DNA from: Nitrospinota bacterium
Lineage (GTDB): Bacteria; Nitrospinota; Nitrospinia; JACRGO01
Assembly (NCBI GenBank): GCA_016212295.1
Contig: JACRGO010000114.1
Span: forward strand, 1-6,651
DNA: 6,651 nt
Direction of reading: 5' to 3'
The notes below the pieces were generated by a model. It saw only the letters and a list, made by a program, of their open reading frames with translations, was not told where the DNA came from and ran no database searches. Within the stretch, counting starts at the first letter, position 1, and each line of letters starts with the position of its first letter. Both the position numbers and the translations under genes were made by a program. Shown one piece after another: positions 1 to 6,185 of the stretch.

Positions 1-214
1 GACGTCCGGCTCCATAAATCCAATCCCAAGACATATAAAACAGAGAAGGTTTTTTTTAAGCTGTATGCCTTCCCATTGAAAGGGGGCCAGGAAGGAGAAA
101 ACTCAGCCGGCCTTTTGATGTGGCAAACTTAATAGATTTAAAATAAAATAAAGGGACAAAATATTATTACGTTCTGAAATTTGCGTTTTCTGCGTAGGTT
201 TTTAAAGCCAGTCA
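1..214. other. Gene-free AT-rich leader at window start
   Basis: I see no convincing coding region on either strand here. The stretch is AT-rich with short purine and T runs. The only structure I can point to is a GGGGGCCAGG-containing patch near position 85, annotated separately as a possible decayed repeat arm. No tRNA, obvious terminator or strong promoter is visible. A long reverse-strand open frame that begins downstream and runs into this area crosses the inverted repeat and the start of the DUF116 gene, and I read it as a shadow. Confidence 0.5.
69..97. repeat. Possible decayed arm of the C5/G5-rich repeat
   Basis: The stretch reads roughly TCCCATTGAAAGGGGGCCAG followed by GAAGG. It resembles the reverse complement of the arm at 6548-6577, sharing an AAAGGGGGCCAGG core. 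It may be a remnant of the same dispersed repeat family seen at the window end. Because the match is short and one-sided, chance similarity is possible. Confidence 0.3.
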
Positions 215-370
215 CATAGCGCTACTTGGCCGCAGACAAAATAAATTTCTCTTGAAGCATTCAACGCTGATTTTATTTCAAGCGGAAAACTCAAATTTCT
301 GAACATAATAATATCACCTAACGTTTGTATACATCGAAATTTATTTTGTCTGCGGCCAAGTAGCGCTATG
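215..370. repeat. Perfect 35-bp inverted repeat around 86 bp; MITE-like or regulatory hairpin
   Basis: Positions 215-249 and 336-370 are exact reverse complements over 35 bases, separated by 86 bp of AT-rich sequence. The outer end of the right arm is the ATG of the DUF116 gene. Read from TA to TA (217-218 and 367-368), the structure looks like a roughly 150-bp non-autonomous element with 31-bp terminal repeats flanked by a TA duplication, as mariner/IS630-type MITEs have. That reading is inference. The other options are an invertible segment or a transcribed stem that pairs the start codon with the CAT at 215-217. No transposase or recombinase gene is in the window. Confidence 0.75.
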
Positions 371-1177
371 GAAAAGACCACCGAAAAAGAAGCTCCGGCA
401 GCTGAAAAAATCGACCGTAAACTGGGAGATGAATGGGAGGATTGGGACGGCAGTTCAGCCGAGGACAGCATCGAGGAGGAAAAATCGACCTTCCTTCTCT
501 TCGCCTTGGCCGGCGGCGCGGTTATAGTCCTTCTCACCCTTTTTGTCTGGTATATGATCACCCCTCGCCTGGAGCAGCTTCATGCCTTCCTGCCGGCCAT
601 AACTGGGGCAGGAGTTATTGCCGGGCTTACGGTTTTCGGCCTTTTCCTGTTCTCGGTCATCATTACCGCCTTGACTGAAAAAGGATATCTGGGAGCTTGT
701 GTCCAGAAGAGCGTCCTTTTTTCGTTCCTGGTCCCGTTGGCCATAAGGATAGGTAACCGCTTCGGCATTTCCAGGGACCGCATGGGAAATTCCTTTATCA
801 AGGTCAATAACATTCTTGTAAAATCCAGCGCGCGCAGCCTAGCCCCCCAGGAAGTCCTGGTGCTCCTTCCGAGGTGCATTGAAAAGGAAACCCGAAAGGA
901 AATCTTAAGCACAATAGAGAGCTGCCATTGCAAGTCCTACACAGCCACCGGAGGAAGCTCGGCCAGGAAGATGATTTCGGAGCTGAAGCCAAAAGCCATA
1001 ATCGCCGTGGCCTGTGAGCGGGATTTGCTTTCTGGCCTTCAGGATGTCGCGCCAAAAATCCCGGTCATAGCAATACCCAATAAAAGGCCGGAAGGTCCCT
1101 GCAAAAACACCTTGATTGACCTGGAATTTTTCAAACGGTCCCTTAATGATCTGATCCGGCAAAACATGGAAAGATAA
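368..1177 (+). CDS. DUF116 family membrane protein
   Basis: This is a 269-residue protein of unknown function that I recognise as DUF116. Residues 1-40 are charged, acidic and probably cytoplasmic. Two hydrophobic segments follow at about 42-62 and 76-100. The soluble C-terminal half carries the family signatures: LLPRC (Cys170), a Gly/Ala-rich stretch after Cys186-x-Cys188 containing ATGGSSARK, VACERDLLSG (Cys216), and RPEGPCKNT (Cys245). The family has conserved cysteines suggestive of metal or Fe-S binding. As I recall it, the usual form has a fuller Cys-rich segment after LPRC, and this copy appears to have a shortened version. The start at 368 is the only ATG/GTG/TTG in the open frame before the first membrane segment. 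It has no visible Shine-Dalgarno sequence and lies in the tip of the 35-bp inverted repeat. It stands apart from the downstream respiratory genes, and no terminator is obvious after it. Confidence 0.85.
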   Translation: MEKTTEKEAPAAEKIDRKLGDEWEDWDGSSAEDSIEEEKSTFLLFALAGGAVIVLLTLFVWYMITPRLEQLHAFLPAITGAGVIAGLTVFGLFLFSVIITALTEKGYLGACVQKSVLFSFLVPLAIRIGNRFGISRDRMGNSFIKVNNILVKSSARSLAPQEVLVLLPRCIEKETRKEILSTIESCHCKSYTATGGSSARKMISELKPKAIIAVACERDLLSGLQDVAPKIPVIAIPNKRPEGPCKNTLIDLEFFKRSLNDLIRQNMER

Positions 1178-1712
1178 ATGCTTATAACTAAAACCTACCA
1201 CAACTTCAGGCACTTTAGACTCACTTGACACTTTATCCACTCAGCCTTACTGTAACATTAGAGTTGCTCTAAAATAATTTTCAAAATACACGGCAAAATC
1301 AATTATAATTCTTAAAAAAGCATACTTTCCCTTCGTTTCAAAAAGGTTTTTTCTGCCTCACCCTATATTTCTTATGTATCATTGTGCCCCAGAAACTCAG
1401 AAAATCATGAAAACGAGAGTGTGTGAAAGATTAATGTCCAAAAACCCTCTTGTTTTTTGTGTATCAATTTTGTTTCAAAATGTATTGGCCTTTTAATCTG
1501 CCTCTTAGGTCTTTTTATTTTTTTATCTTTTGAATCAGCTGGTTAGGATAAATATTTTCATTATTTACTTTCAGGCATCATTTTTGAATGGTAAGTTCAT
1601 AATTCTTTTTCACTACGAAAAATTTACTTGCATGGTTTTTCAAGGTAAGGTAAAATATTGCCGCGCTTTGAATTACCACTAATTTTAAAAATATGGAAGG
1701 AGGTGACATCAT
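1178..1712. other. 535-bp AT-rich intergenic region
   Basis: No credible gene is visible on either strand. The DNA is strongly AT-rich with poly-T runs and has no clear intrinsic terminator. Two promoter-like patterns occur: TTGACA-17-TACTGT at 1225-1253, far from any start and with a poor -10, and a better placed TTGCAT-17-TAAAAT at 1628-1656. The length suggests a control region for the copper-protein unit, but I could not find a convincing full FNR/CRP-type palindrome. Confidence 0.5.
1628..1656 (+). promoter_or_regulatory. Candidate sigma70 promoter of the copper-protein unit
   Basis: TTGCAT at 1628-1633 and TAAAAT at 1651-1656 are separated by 17 bp. The -10 matches consensus at 5 of 6 positions, the -35 at 3 of 6. 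Transcription would start near 1663, leaving a leader of about 50 nt before the TTG start at 1713. Such patterns occur by chance in AT-rich DNA, so this is a suggestion based on position and spacing. Confidence 0.4.
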
Positions 1713-2129
1713 TTGAAAGGAGTAAAACTATTCGCGGCTGCATTGATCGCTGCCTTTGGTATTGCGGCGTCTTCGCCTGCTTGGGCCTACGATGGTTCAT
1801 TGCCGGACGACACCATGTACATAGGAGACGTCACCAAGGTGGACGCAAAGAGCAAAACCATGGAAATCAAGACAAGGTTTGAAAAAACCCCAAAGACATT
1901 CAACATCAGCCTTCAACCGGAATGTTACGTCCACACAGCAAAGAGAGGGGAATTCAGCAAATTCGCCGACCTTAAGGCAGGCACCCTGGTTTCCGTTTAT
2001 GGCTGGCAAAAGGACGGTAAGTGGATGGCCAGAAGGATCGCGACCTGGGACCCCAATGATTATCTCATTAAAAGGCTTGAAGAGGACGCTAAGGCCGGGG
2101 TTTATTTTAAATCTGAAAACGTAGAATAA
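1713..2129 (+). CDS. Small secreted protein, possible OB-fold, upstream of NosZ-like gene
   Basis: This 138-residue exported protein is one I do not recognise as a named family. A Sec signal peptide spans residues 1-25 (MKGVK, a hydrophobic core, then an AWA cleavage site before Tyr26). The mature part of about 113 residues has short alternating beta-type stretches (YIGDVTKVDAKSKTMEIKT, FNISL, LKAGTLVSVYGWQKDGKWMA). These resemble the small beta-barrel layout of DUF5666/OB-like periplasmic proteins. One cysteine sits in a C-x-x-H arrangement (Cys71, His74). The start is TTG, fixed by GGAAGGAGGTGA at 1695-1706, six bases upstream. The gene ends 23 bases before the NosZ-like start and probably shares its transcript, which suggests a helper or partner role such as metal handling or assembly. 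That role is inference. Confidence 0.8.
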   Translation: MKGVKLFAAALIAAFGIAASSPAWAYDGSLPDDTMYIGDVTKVDAKSKTMEIKTRFEKTPKTFNISLQPECYVHTAKRGEFSKFADLKAGTLVSVYGWQKDGKWMARRIATWDPNDYLIKRLEEDAKAGVYFKSENVE

Positions 2130-2137
2130 AAAATAAA

Positions 2138-2147
2138 GGGGAGGTGA
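2138..2147 (+). promoter_or_regulatory. Shine-Dalgarno GGGGAGGTGA deciding the TTG start
   Basis: The sequence GGGGAGGTGA ends five bases before TTG at 2153. The GTG at 2144-2146, which would add three residues, lies inside this ribosome binding site and is unlikely to be the start. The neighbouring upstream gene uses the same AGGTGA plus TTG arrangement, which supports the choice. Confidence 0.75.
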
Positions 2148-2152
2148 TATTT

Positions 2153-3967
2153 TTGAAAAAAGTTTTTTTAAGCTTTATAGCAATCTCGGCTTTTATTGCA
2201 GGACTTATCGGCGTTTCCTTCAAAACGGCCAATGCGTATGACGTTCAATTGACCGAGCAAGACAAAAGGGACTGGCAGGTCACGGAAAAAGAGTTAACGG
2301 ATGCTCCCTTGCGTGACTATGCAGTCTTATACGACGCCGGCGGAACCGATGGGGCCATCGGGGTCATTGGTATACCCAGCATGAGGACGTTCAGGCATAT
2401 CCTCTGCGGCGTGGACTTGCACAACTTCCCGTTCAGCGGATCCAACGCAGGCAACAACAACGGCTCGCCTGACGGGAAATATCTCTATGTCAGCGATAAG
2501 GGCGCGGACACGGTGGTTGAAGTGAACCTCCAAACCGGCTTATCGGAAAGGCTCTTTGCCCTGCCAAAACCATTTGGCGTTCACCATAGCGCCGCGCTGA
2601 GCCCGAATGGGAAATATCTGTTCGCCACAGGCGAGTTGACGGGAAAAATGCTGAAACTCCGCCTTAACGACGGGGCCACTACCGTTATTGATATTCCCCC
2701 GGCCCCCAGCGCGCCGGACTATCCCGATACCTCCAAGGACGGGAAATATGTGTTCTCCGGCAACTATTACCACAGCGCGGTAATGGTCTTCAGCCAGGAC
2801 CCTTTTAAATTCATTAAGGAAATTCCAGTGGGAAAAAATCCCCACGGAACGAACGTCCGGCCCGACAACCGGTTCGTGACCACCTGCGACAAGCTTTCAG
2901 CCACCCTTTCCATAATTGACATAAGGAAGTTGAAGGTCGCCAAGGTCATCCCGGTCGGGGCCGGCCCGCTTCACAATCAGCATGACAACCTGGGAAAATA
3001 CGACTACATCAGTTGTTTCGTGTCGGATTCCACTTCCAAGGTGGATCTTACCCGGTTGCAATTAGTGGACGAATTCCCGGTCCATTATAGAGTGGGACAT
3101 AATTCCATCGCCCCGGATAACGCGTTCTACGTCTCTCAGAACAAGTTCTCCACCGGACTTTTCAATCCCACCGGCATGATCTTCCCCGTTAATTTTGAGT
3201 TGCAGGATATAGATGAAACCAGCAAGACCTATGGGAAGACCGTGAAACTCATACCGGTGGATGGAGAGCCACATGAAGGGCGCCAGATTTTCTCCTCCTA
3301 TATACAGACGTGGAACGAGGGACAAGGCGCTGATTTGTTTGAAAAGGGATATGATCTTGGTGATTACCACGTGTCCTTTGACGATCCAAGGTACGGCGGC
3401 AACGCCAAGAAACGGCCTATGATCGAGCCAGTAGGTCTCGCTGGAGGAAAGAGGTATTTTATTCCCAGGGACACCGGAAAGCCCGGCGTTGTTAAAACGG
3501 AAGACGGCGTTTATGAAGTCCGCGTAAAGGGTTTCAGTTACGGCTATGTTCCAAGGTTCATCCATGTTCCCAAGGGCGCCAAGGTACGGGTGATATACAC
3601 CAACATTGATAAGGCGGCCGGTTTGACCAAGAACCCGGATGTTACCATGGGATTCACCGTTTATGGCCATTACGGGCCAAAGACCAGCATAGAAGCTGTC
3701 CGAGGGATGTCCGCCGTGGCTGAGTTTGAAGCCACGTACGCAGGGGAGTACGAATACTACTGCCAGCAATTTTGCGGCCCTCTCCATTTGGAAATGAGAG
3801 GGACCTTCTTTGTTGATCCTCCTAATGGACAGGCATCCCTGGCTGTTGGTGACTACGACAAGGTTTCCGAACAGGAAATCATGTTGGCTCCTGAAGAAAG
3901 GGAGTTCATTGTCGGAGGAAACAAACTGCGCAATACCTTGAAGGAAGGAAGCGAGCCTGTAATTTAA
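2153..3967 (+). CDS. NosZ-family (Sec-type nitrous oxide reductase-like) copper protein with divergent metal ligands
   Basis: Exported 604-residue homologue of nitrous oxide reductase, which reduces N2O to N2 in the periplasm using CuA and CuZ centres. A Sec signal spans residues 1-28 (ANA cleavage site, no twin Arg, as in clade II NosZ). Next is a beta-propeller whose His positions match the classical CuZ set: DLH-N (His90, Asn91), GVH (144), NPHG (231), GPLH (274), GH (316), EPHE (374). A C-terminal cupredoxin (about 450-556) carries CQQFCGPLHLEM (Cys537, Cys541, His545, Met548), the CuA pattern C-x3-C-x3-H-x2-M. Two ligands differ: the second His of the usual HH pair is Asn91, and the upstream CuA His is Met499 (DVTMGF in place of the SHGF type). 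The segment from the second to third His motif is about 60 residues shorter than in Pseudomonas NosZ, and about 48 residues follow the cupredoxin. Family assignment is strong; N2O reductase activity is unproven. Confidence 0.85.
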   Translation: MKKVFLSFIAISAFIAGLIGVSFKTANAYDVQLTEQDKRDWQVTEKELTDAPLRDYAVLYDAGGTDGAIGVIGIPSMRTFRHILCGVDLHNFPFSGSNAGNNNGSPDGKYLYVSDKGADTVVEVNLQTGLSERLFALPKPFGVHHSAALSPNGKYLFATGELTGKMLKLRLNDGATTVIDIPPAPSAPDYPDTSKDGKYVFSGNYYHSAVMVFSQDPFKFIKEIPVGKNPHGTNVRPDNRFVTTCDKLSATLSIIDIRKLKVAKVIPVGAGPLHNQHDNLGKYDYISCFVSDSTSKVDLTRLQLVDEFPVHYRVGHNSIAPDNAFYVSQNKFSTGLFNPTGMIFPVNFELQDIDETSKTYGKTVKLIPVDGEPHEGRQIFSSYIQTWNEGQGADLFEKGYDLGDYHVSFDDPRYGGNAKKRPMIEPVGLAGGKRYFIPRDTGKPGVVKTEDGVYEVRVKGFSYGYVPRFIHVPKGAKVRVIYTNIDKAAGLTKNPDVTMGFTVYGHYGPKTSIEAVRGMSAVAEFEATYAGEYEYYCQQFCGPLHLEMRGTFFVDPPNGQASLAVGDYDKVSEQEIMLAPEEREFIVGGNKLRNTLKEGSEPVI

Positions 3968-3996
3968 GGAGCTTTCTTTTTTCACATGGAAAAATT

Positions 3997-4028
3997 GGGG
4001 CCAGGACTTGATCCTGGCCCCTTTTTTT
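3997..4028 (+). terminator. Strong intrinsic terminator after the NosZ-like gene
   Basis: A perfect 10-bp GC-rich stem (GGGGCCAGGA with TCCTGGCCCC) with a 5-base loop, CTTGA, is followed by seven T. It begins 29 bases after the stop codon. It should separate the copper-protein transcript from the lipoprotein and cytochrome genes downstream. Confidence 0.93.
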
Positions 4029-4068
4029 GTATTTTTTTTCAGACTTTCTGTGCAAAAGATAAAAAATT

Positions 4069-4563
4069 ATGCTATTTTATTTTATGCTTAAAAAAAATTT
4101 TAGAAAATTTCCAATCTGCCTTTTAATTACATTCCTTACTATATTATGGGGTTGCGCCAAAAAAGAGGAAAAGGCCGCCCAACCGGAAGAGAATCCCCAG
4201 CAAGTAGTGGAAAAGTTTTTTTCCTTTTTAAAAAGCGGGGGGAGGCAGACCCTGGAAGAGGCGCGGAAGCTTACAACGGCAAGCAAAACCGGGGCCGGTT
4301 CAGAGCCTTTCCGGCGCTGGACGGAAAAGTATGATGCGGAAACTGAAATAAAGATTATTGACAGCAGGATTTTGGATCAACCCGGCAAGGACGGGAGCAA
4401 GATAGCAGAGGTAAAAATCGGGTTTAAGGTTCCATCCGCGTTTGGCGGATTTATGGATTCCACCTCCCTCATGCATCTGATCCACGACAAGGAAACCAAT
4501 AAATGGTTGATTGATTTTTGGGCCGAAACCATAGATGAAGAGGGGTTTAAGAAGGGGGGATAA
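4069..4563 (+). CDS. Small lipoprotein, DUF4878-like helper of unknown role
   Basis: This 164-residue predicted lipoprotein has a basic N-terminus (KKNFRK), a hydrophobic stretch at 14-28 and a lipobox-like LWGC with Cys29. Trp at the -2 position is unusual. A charged linker (about 30-42) leads into a small alpha+beta domain starting NPQQVVEKFFSFLKSG and ending in beta-like stretches (KIAEVKIGFKV, KWLIDFWAE). This resembles DUF4878/NTF2-like lipoproteins, but I cannot name the family with certainty. Starts at 4069 and 4084 are both possible, the second giving a more usual signal (MLKKNFRK), and neither has a clear Shine-Dalgarno sequence. It lies after the terminator and 228 bp before cytochrome b, so it may be transcribed separately. 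No catalytic residues are recognisable. Confidence 0.7.
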   Translation: MLFYFMLKKNFRKFPICLLITFLTILWGCAKKEEKAAQPEENPQQVVEKFFSFLKSGGRQTLEEARKLTTASKTGAGSEPFRRWTEKYDAETEIKIIDSRILDQPGKDGSKIAEVKIGFKVPSAFGGFMDSTSLMHLIHDKETNKWLIDFWAETIDEEGFKKGG

Positions 4564-4580
4564 GGGAAGGCCAAAATACA

Positions 4581-4710
4581 ACAAAGGATATTTGAAATTT
4601 TCGATCGTGGATTTCAGGTTGAAGGAATATAAGAAATTACCACAAATATAGCAAAAGATATTTTAAATTTCAGATTTTAGATTTTAGATTGGAAGAATAT
4701 AAAAACAAAA
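4581..4710. repeat. Degenerate 70-bp-period direct repeat
   Basis: Positions 4581-4640 and 4651-4710 are diverged copies offset by exactly 70 bp. Over the first 50 positions, 38 match by my count, including AAATTT and GAATAT blocks in register. The second copy contains a small internal tandem of GATTTTA. The region is non-coding and AT-rich. It may be decayed repeat sequence, or a control region of the cytochrome genes. Confidence 0.6.
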
Positions 4711-4712
4711 AT

Positions 4713-4777
4713 ATCCTGTGCATCCTGTCTATCCCTGTTAAATTTTCTTTGGCAGGGATGGACAAGATAGGCAGGAT
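4713..4777. repeat. Imperfect 25-bp inverted repeat with ATCCTGT units, before cytochrome b
   Basis: Arms at 4713-4737 and 4753-4777 pair at 20 of 25 positions around a 15-base loop, and some mismatches would be G-U pairs in RNA. The left arm is built from ATCCTGT-like units (ATCCTGTGC, ATCCTGTCT, ATCCCTG), a pattern I recall from dispersed small repeats in environmental bacterial genomes. The hairpin ends 14 bases before the cytochrome b ATG. It lacks a T run, so it is not a typical terminator. It could be a mobile-type repeat or affect translation. Confidence 0.65.
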
Positions 4778-4791
4778 AAAGATCAAAAATA

Positions 4792-5424
4792 ATGAAAAAA
4801 ATAATCGATTGGCTGGAACATAGGACTGGGATTAAATCCAAAATCAGGAAACAGTTTTCCTACCCGGTGCCGCCCTTCGCCAATTTTTGGTTTTGTTTTG
4901 GTGGACTTGCGTTTTTGTGCATAGCGATCCAATTTCTCACCGGATTTTTCATGCTTTTTTATTATTCTCCAAACCCGGCTGAAGCCCAGGACAGCATCAA
5001 GATATTATGCAATGAAGCGTACATGGGGGGCCTGATAAGGAATCTCCACAGGTGGAGTTCAACCTTTGTCCTTTTCTTTTTATTCATTCACACGGTGAAC
5101 GTTATCACCAGGCGGGCCTATCAAAGTCCAAGGGAATTGAACTGGTGGTCTGGAATACTGCTTTACCTGATTGTGTTTATAGCGGTTATTACCGGGATTA
5201 TACTTCCCTGGGATTGGCGAAGTTATTGGGAGTTGGTGATATGGACAGATTGGATCGGGACCATCCCAGCCATGGGAGAGGAACAAAAGGCATGGTTTCT
5301 TGATATGTTTTCCCTGAAAAAAAGTTTTGCGGTCCATATCTGGCTCATTCCAATACTTTTAACTGTTCTTCTCCGGTTCCACTTTAAAATGGTGAAGAAG
5401 CTGGGCGTCAAGGAGCCGTTATGA
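4792..5424 (+). CDS. b6-type cytochrome b subunit of a quinol-oxidising bc complex
   Basis: This 210-residue N-terminal half of cytochrome b (PetB/QcrB type) would bind two b hemes in the membrane and oxidise quinol together with the next protein. Four transmembrane helices lie near 32-58, 83-106, 118-139 and 180-199. The heme ligands are visible as His86/His100 in the second helix (13 residues between) and His182/His197 in the fourth. The 14-residue gap in the second pair is typical of b6 rather than mitochondrial-type cytochrome b. Cys35 in FCFGG matches the b6 Cys that holds the extra covalent heme ci. ILPWDW (137-142) fits the conserved loop after the third helix. The length and MKKIIDWLEHR start fit b6. 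The nearest SD-like AGGAT is weak and about 15 bases upstream. The stop overlaps the next start as ATGA, indicating coupled translation. Confidence 0.93.
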   Translation: MKKIIDWLEHRTGIKSKIRKQFSYPVPPFANFWFCFGGLAFLCIAIQFLTGFFMLFYYSPNPAEAQDSIKILCNEAYMGGLIRNLHRWSSTFVLFFLFIHTVNVITRRAYQSPRELNWWSGILLYLIVFIAVITGIILPWDWRSYWELVIWTDWIGTIPAMGEEQKAWFLDMFSLKKSFAVHIWLIPILLTVLLRFHFKMVKKLGVKEPL

Positions 5425-6149
5425 GTGAAATCATGGAAAAAGAGGAAAAGAAGGAAGGACAAAAGACATGGTGGCCGCACCACGTTTTAAAAGCAGGCGC
5501 TTTTGCAGTGGTGTTTCTGGCCGTTCTTTTTTATCTTGCTGGCGCCTACCAAATTCCGGACGATGCCCCTGATATGATACCGCTTCCGGATGACGGCCAA
5601 TACATTCCAGGGCCGGAGTGGTTTTTTCTTGTGCTTTGGCAGCCTTTTTGGTTTTTTACCGGGATGAAAAAAAAGCTCCTGGTCTGGACGGCCATAGTCC
5701 CGCTCCTTTTCCTGGCGTTCCTTTTTTTTCTCCCCTTTGTCCAGAAAATTCCCTTTCATCGCGTTCCTGGAATAGGCGTCCTTTTTAGAAGAATAAGGGA
5801 AAGGCCAAAGGGTTTTGTAAGAAAGTTTTTCTATGTCTGTCCTGTTCTCCTGGTCAGCGGCTTGTTTCTCCTTGGAATAATAAAAAGCGGCTACCAGGCA
5901 AAATTGTTCGGTTGCGAGTCCTGCCATAATGCCTCCATGGGACCCAGGATGTATATTCCTCCCGCGGATGTGGCGGACTACTACAAGGTTGACCGGGCGC
6001 GCCAGATCAAGGTGGGGAAGTATCGCGCCGGAAAATCCGTGGGCTTGGATGCGCAGGGAAACCAAATATACGATACCGCCGGCACCCAATCATACAAGGA
6101 CTCCAACTGGCAGATGCGCCATATGTACGAACCCACGTTTACGTGGTGA
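5421..6149 (+). CDS. Cytochrome b subunit IV-like protein fused to a C-terminal monoheme cytochrome c domain
   Basis: This 242-residue protein completes the cytochrome b complex. Residues 1-20 are charged. Hydrophobic segments at about 25-43, 88-106 and 137-155 correspond to the three helices of subunit IV. PGPEWFF (63-69) is the Qo-site PEWY motif with Phe for Tyr. After the last helix comes CESCH (165-169), one covalent heme c site, with His169 as proximal ligand. The tail ends in NWQMRHMYEPTF, where Met232, Met235 or His234 could supply the sixth ligand. The heme domain should lie on the outer side of the membrane and pass electrons on to a soluble acceptor. The gene starts with ATG overlapping the cytochrome b stop by 4 bases, behind AGGAG at 5411. 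No Rieske gene is next to it. The tail of about 75 residues is short for a cytochrome c. Confidence 0.92.
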   Translation: MSEIMEKEEKKEGQKTWWPHHVLKAGAFAVVFLAVLFYLAGAYQIPDDAPDMIPLPDDGQYIPGPEWFFLVLWQPFWFFTGMKKKLLVWTAIVPLLFLAFLFFLPFVQKIPFHRVPGIGVLFRRIRERPKGFVRKFFYVCPVLLVSGLFLLGIIKSGYQAKLFGCESCHNASMGPRMYIPPADVADYYKVDRARQIKVGKYRAGKSVGLDAQGNQIYDTAGTQSYKDSNWQMRHMYEPTFTW

Positions 6150-6185
6150 TTTCATTTTTAAAATTTTCAAAAAGGAGGCATTGCA

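Noticed and set aside
202-561. 119-codon minus-strand open frame over the inverted repeat
   Set aside because: It overlaps the DUF116 start and both repeat arms. Composition is Ser/Arg-rich as expected for a shadow frame.
1225-1253. TTGACA-17-TACTGT promoter-like pattern
   Set aside because: The -35 is perfect, but the -10 matches at only 3 of 6 positions and the nearest start is about 460 bp away.
1485-1502. Sigma54-like TTGGCC...TGCC pattern
   Set aside because: The GG and GC elements are one base too far apart and the rest of the consensus is missing.
2144-2146. GTG as start of the NosZ-like gene
   Set aside because: The codon lies inside the GGGGAGGTGA ribosome binding site. TTG at 2153 gives correct spacing and a typical MKK signal peptide.
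3062-3985. 307-codon open frame on the minus strand
   Set aside because: It is fully antisense to the NosZ-like gene, has no recognisable domain or ribosome binding site, and the + strand protein is a clear family member.
4713-4777. ATCCTGT units as a CRISPR array
   Set aside because: The units are short, imperfect, and arranged as two inverted arms, with no regular spacers and no cas genes.
5487-6089. 200-codon minus-strand open frame
   Set aside because: Antisense to the subunit IV/cytochrome c gene, which has clear motifs. The product is basic and featureless.
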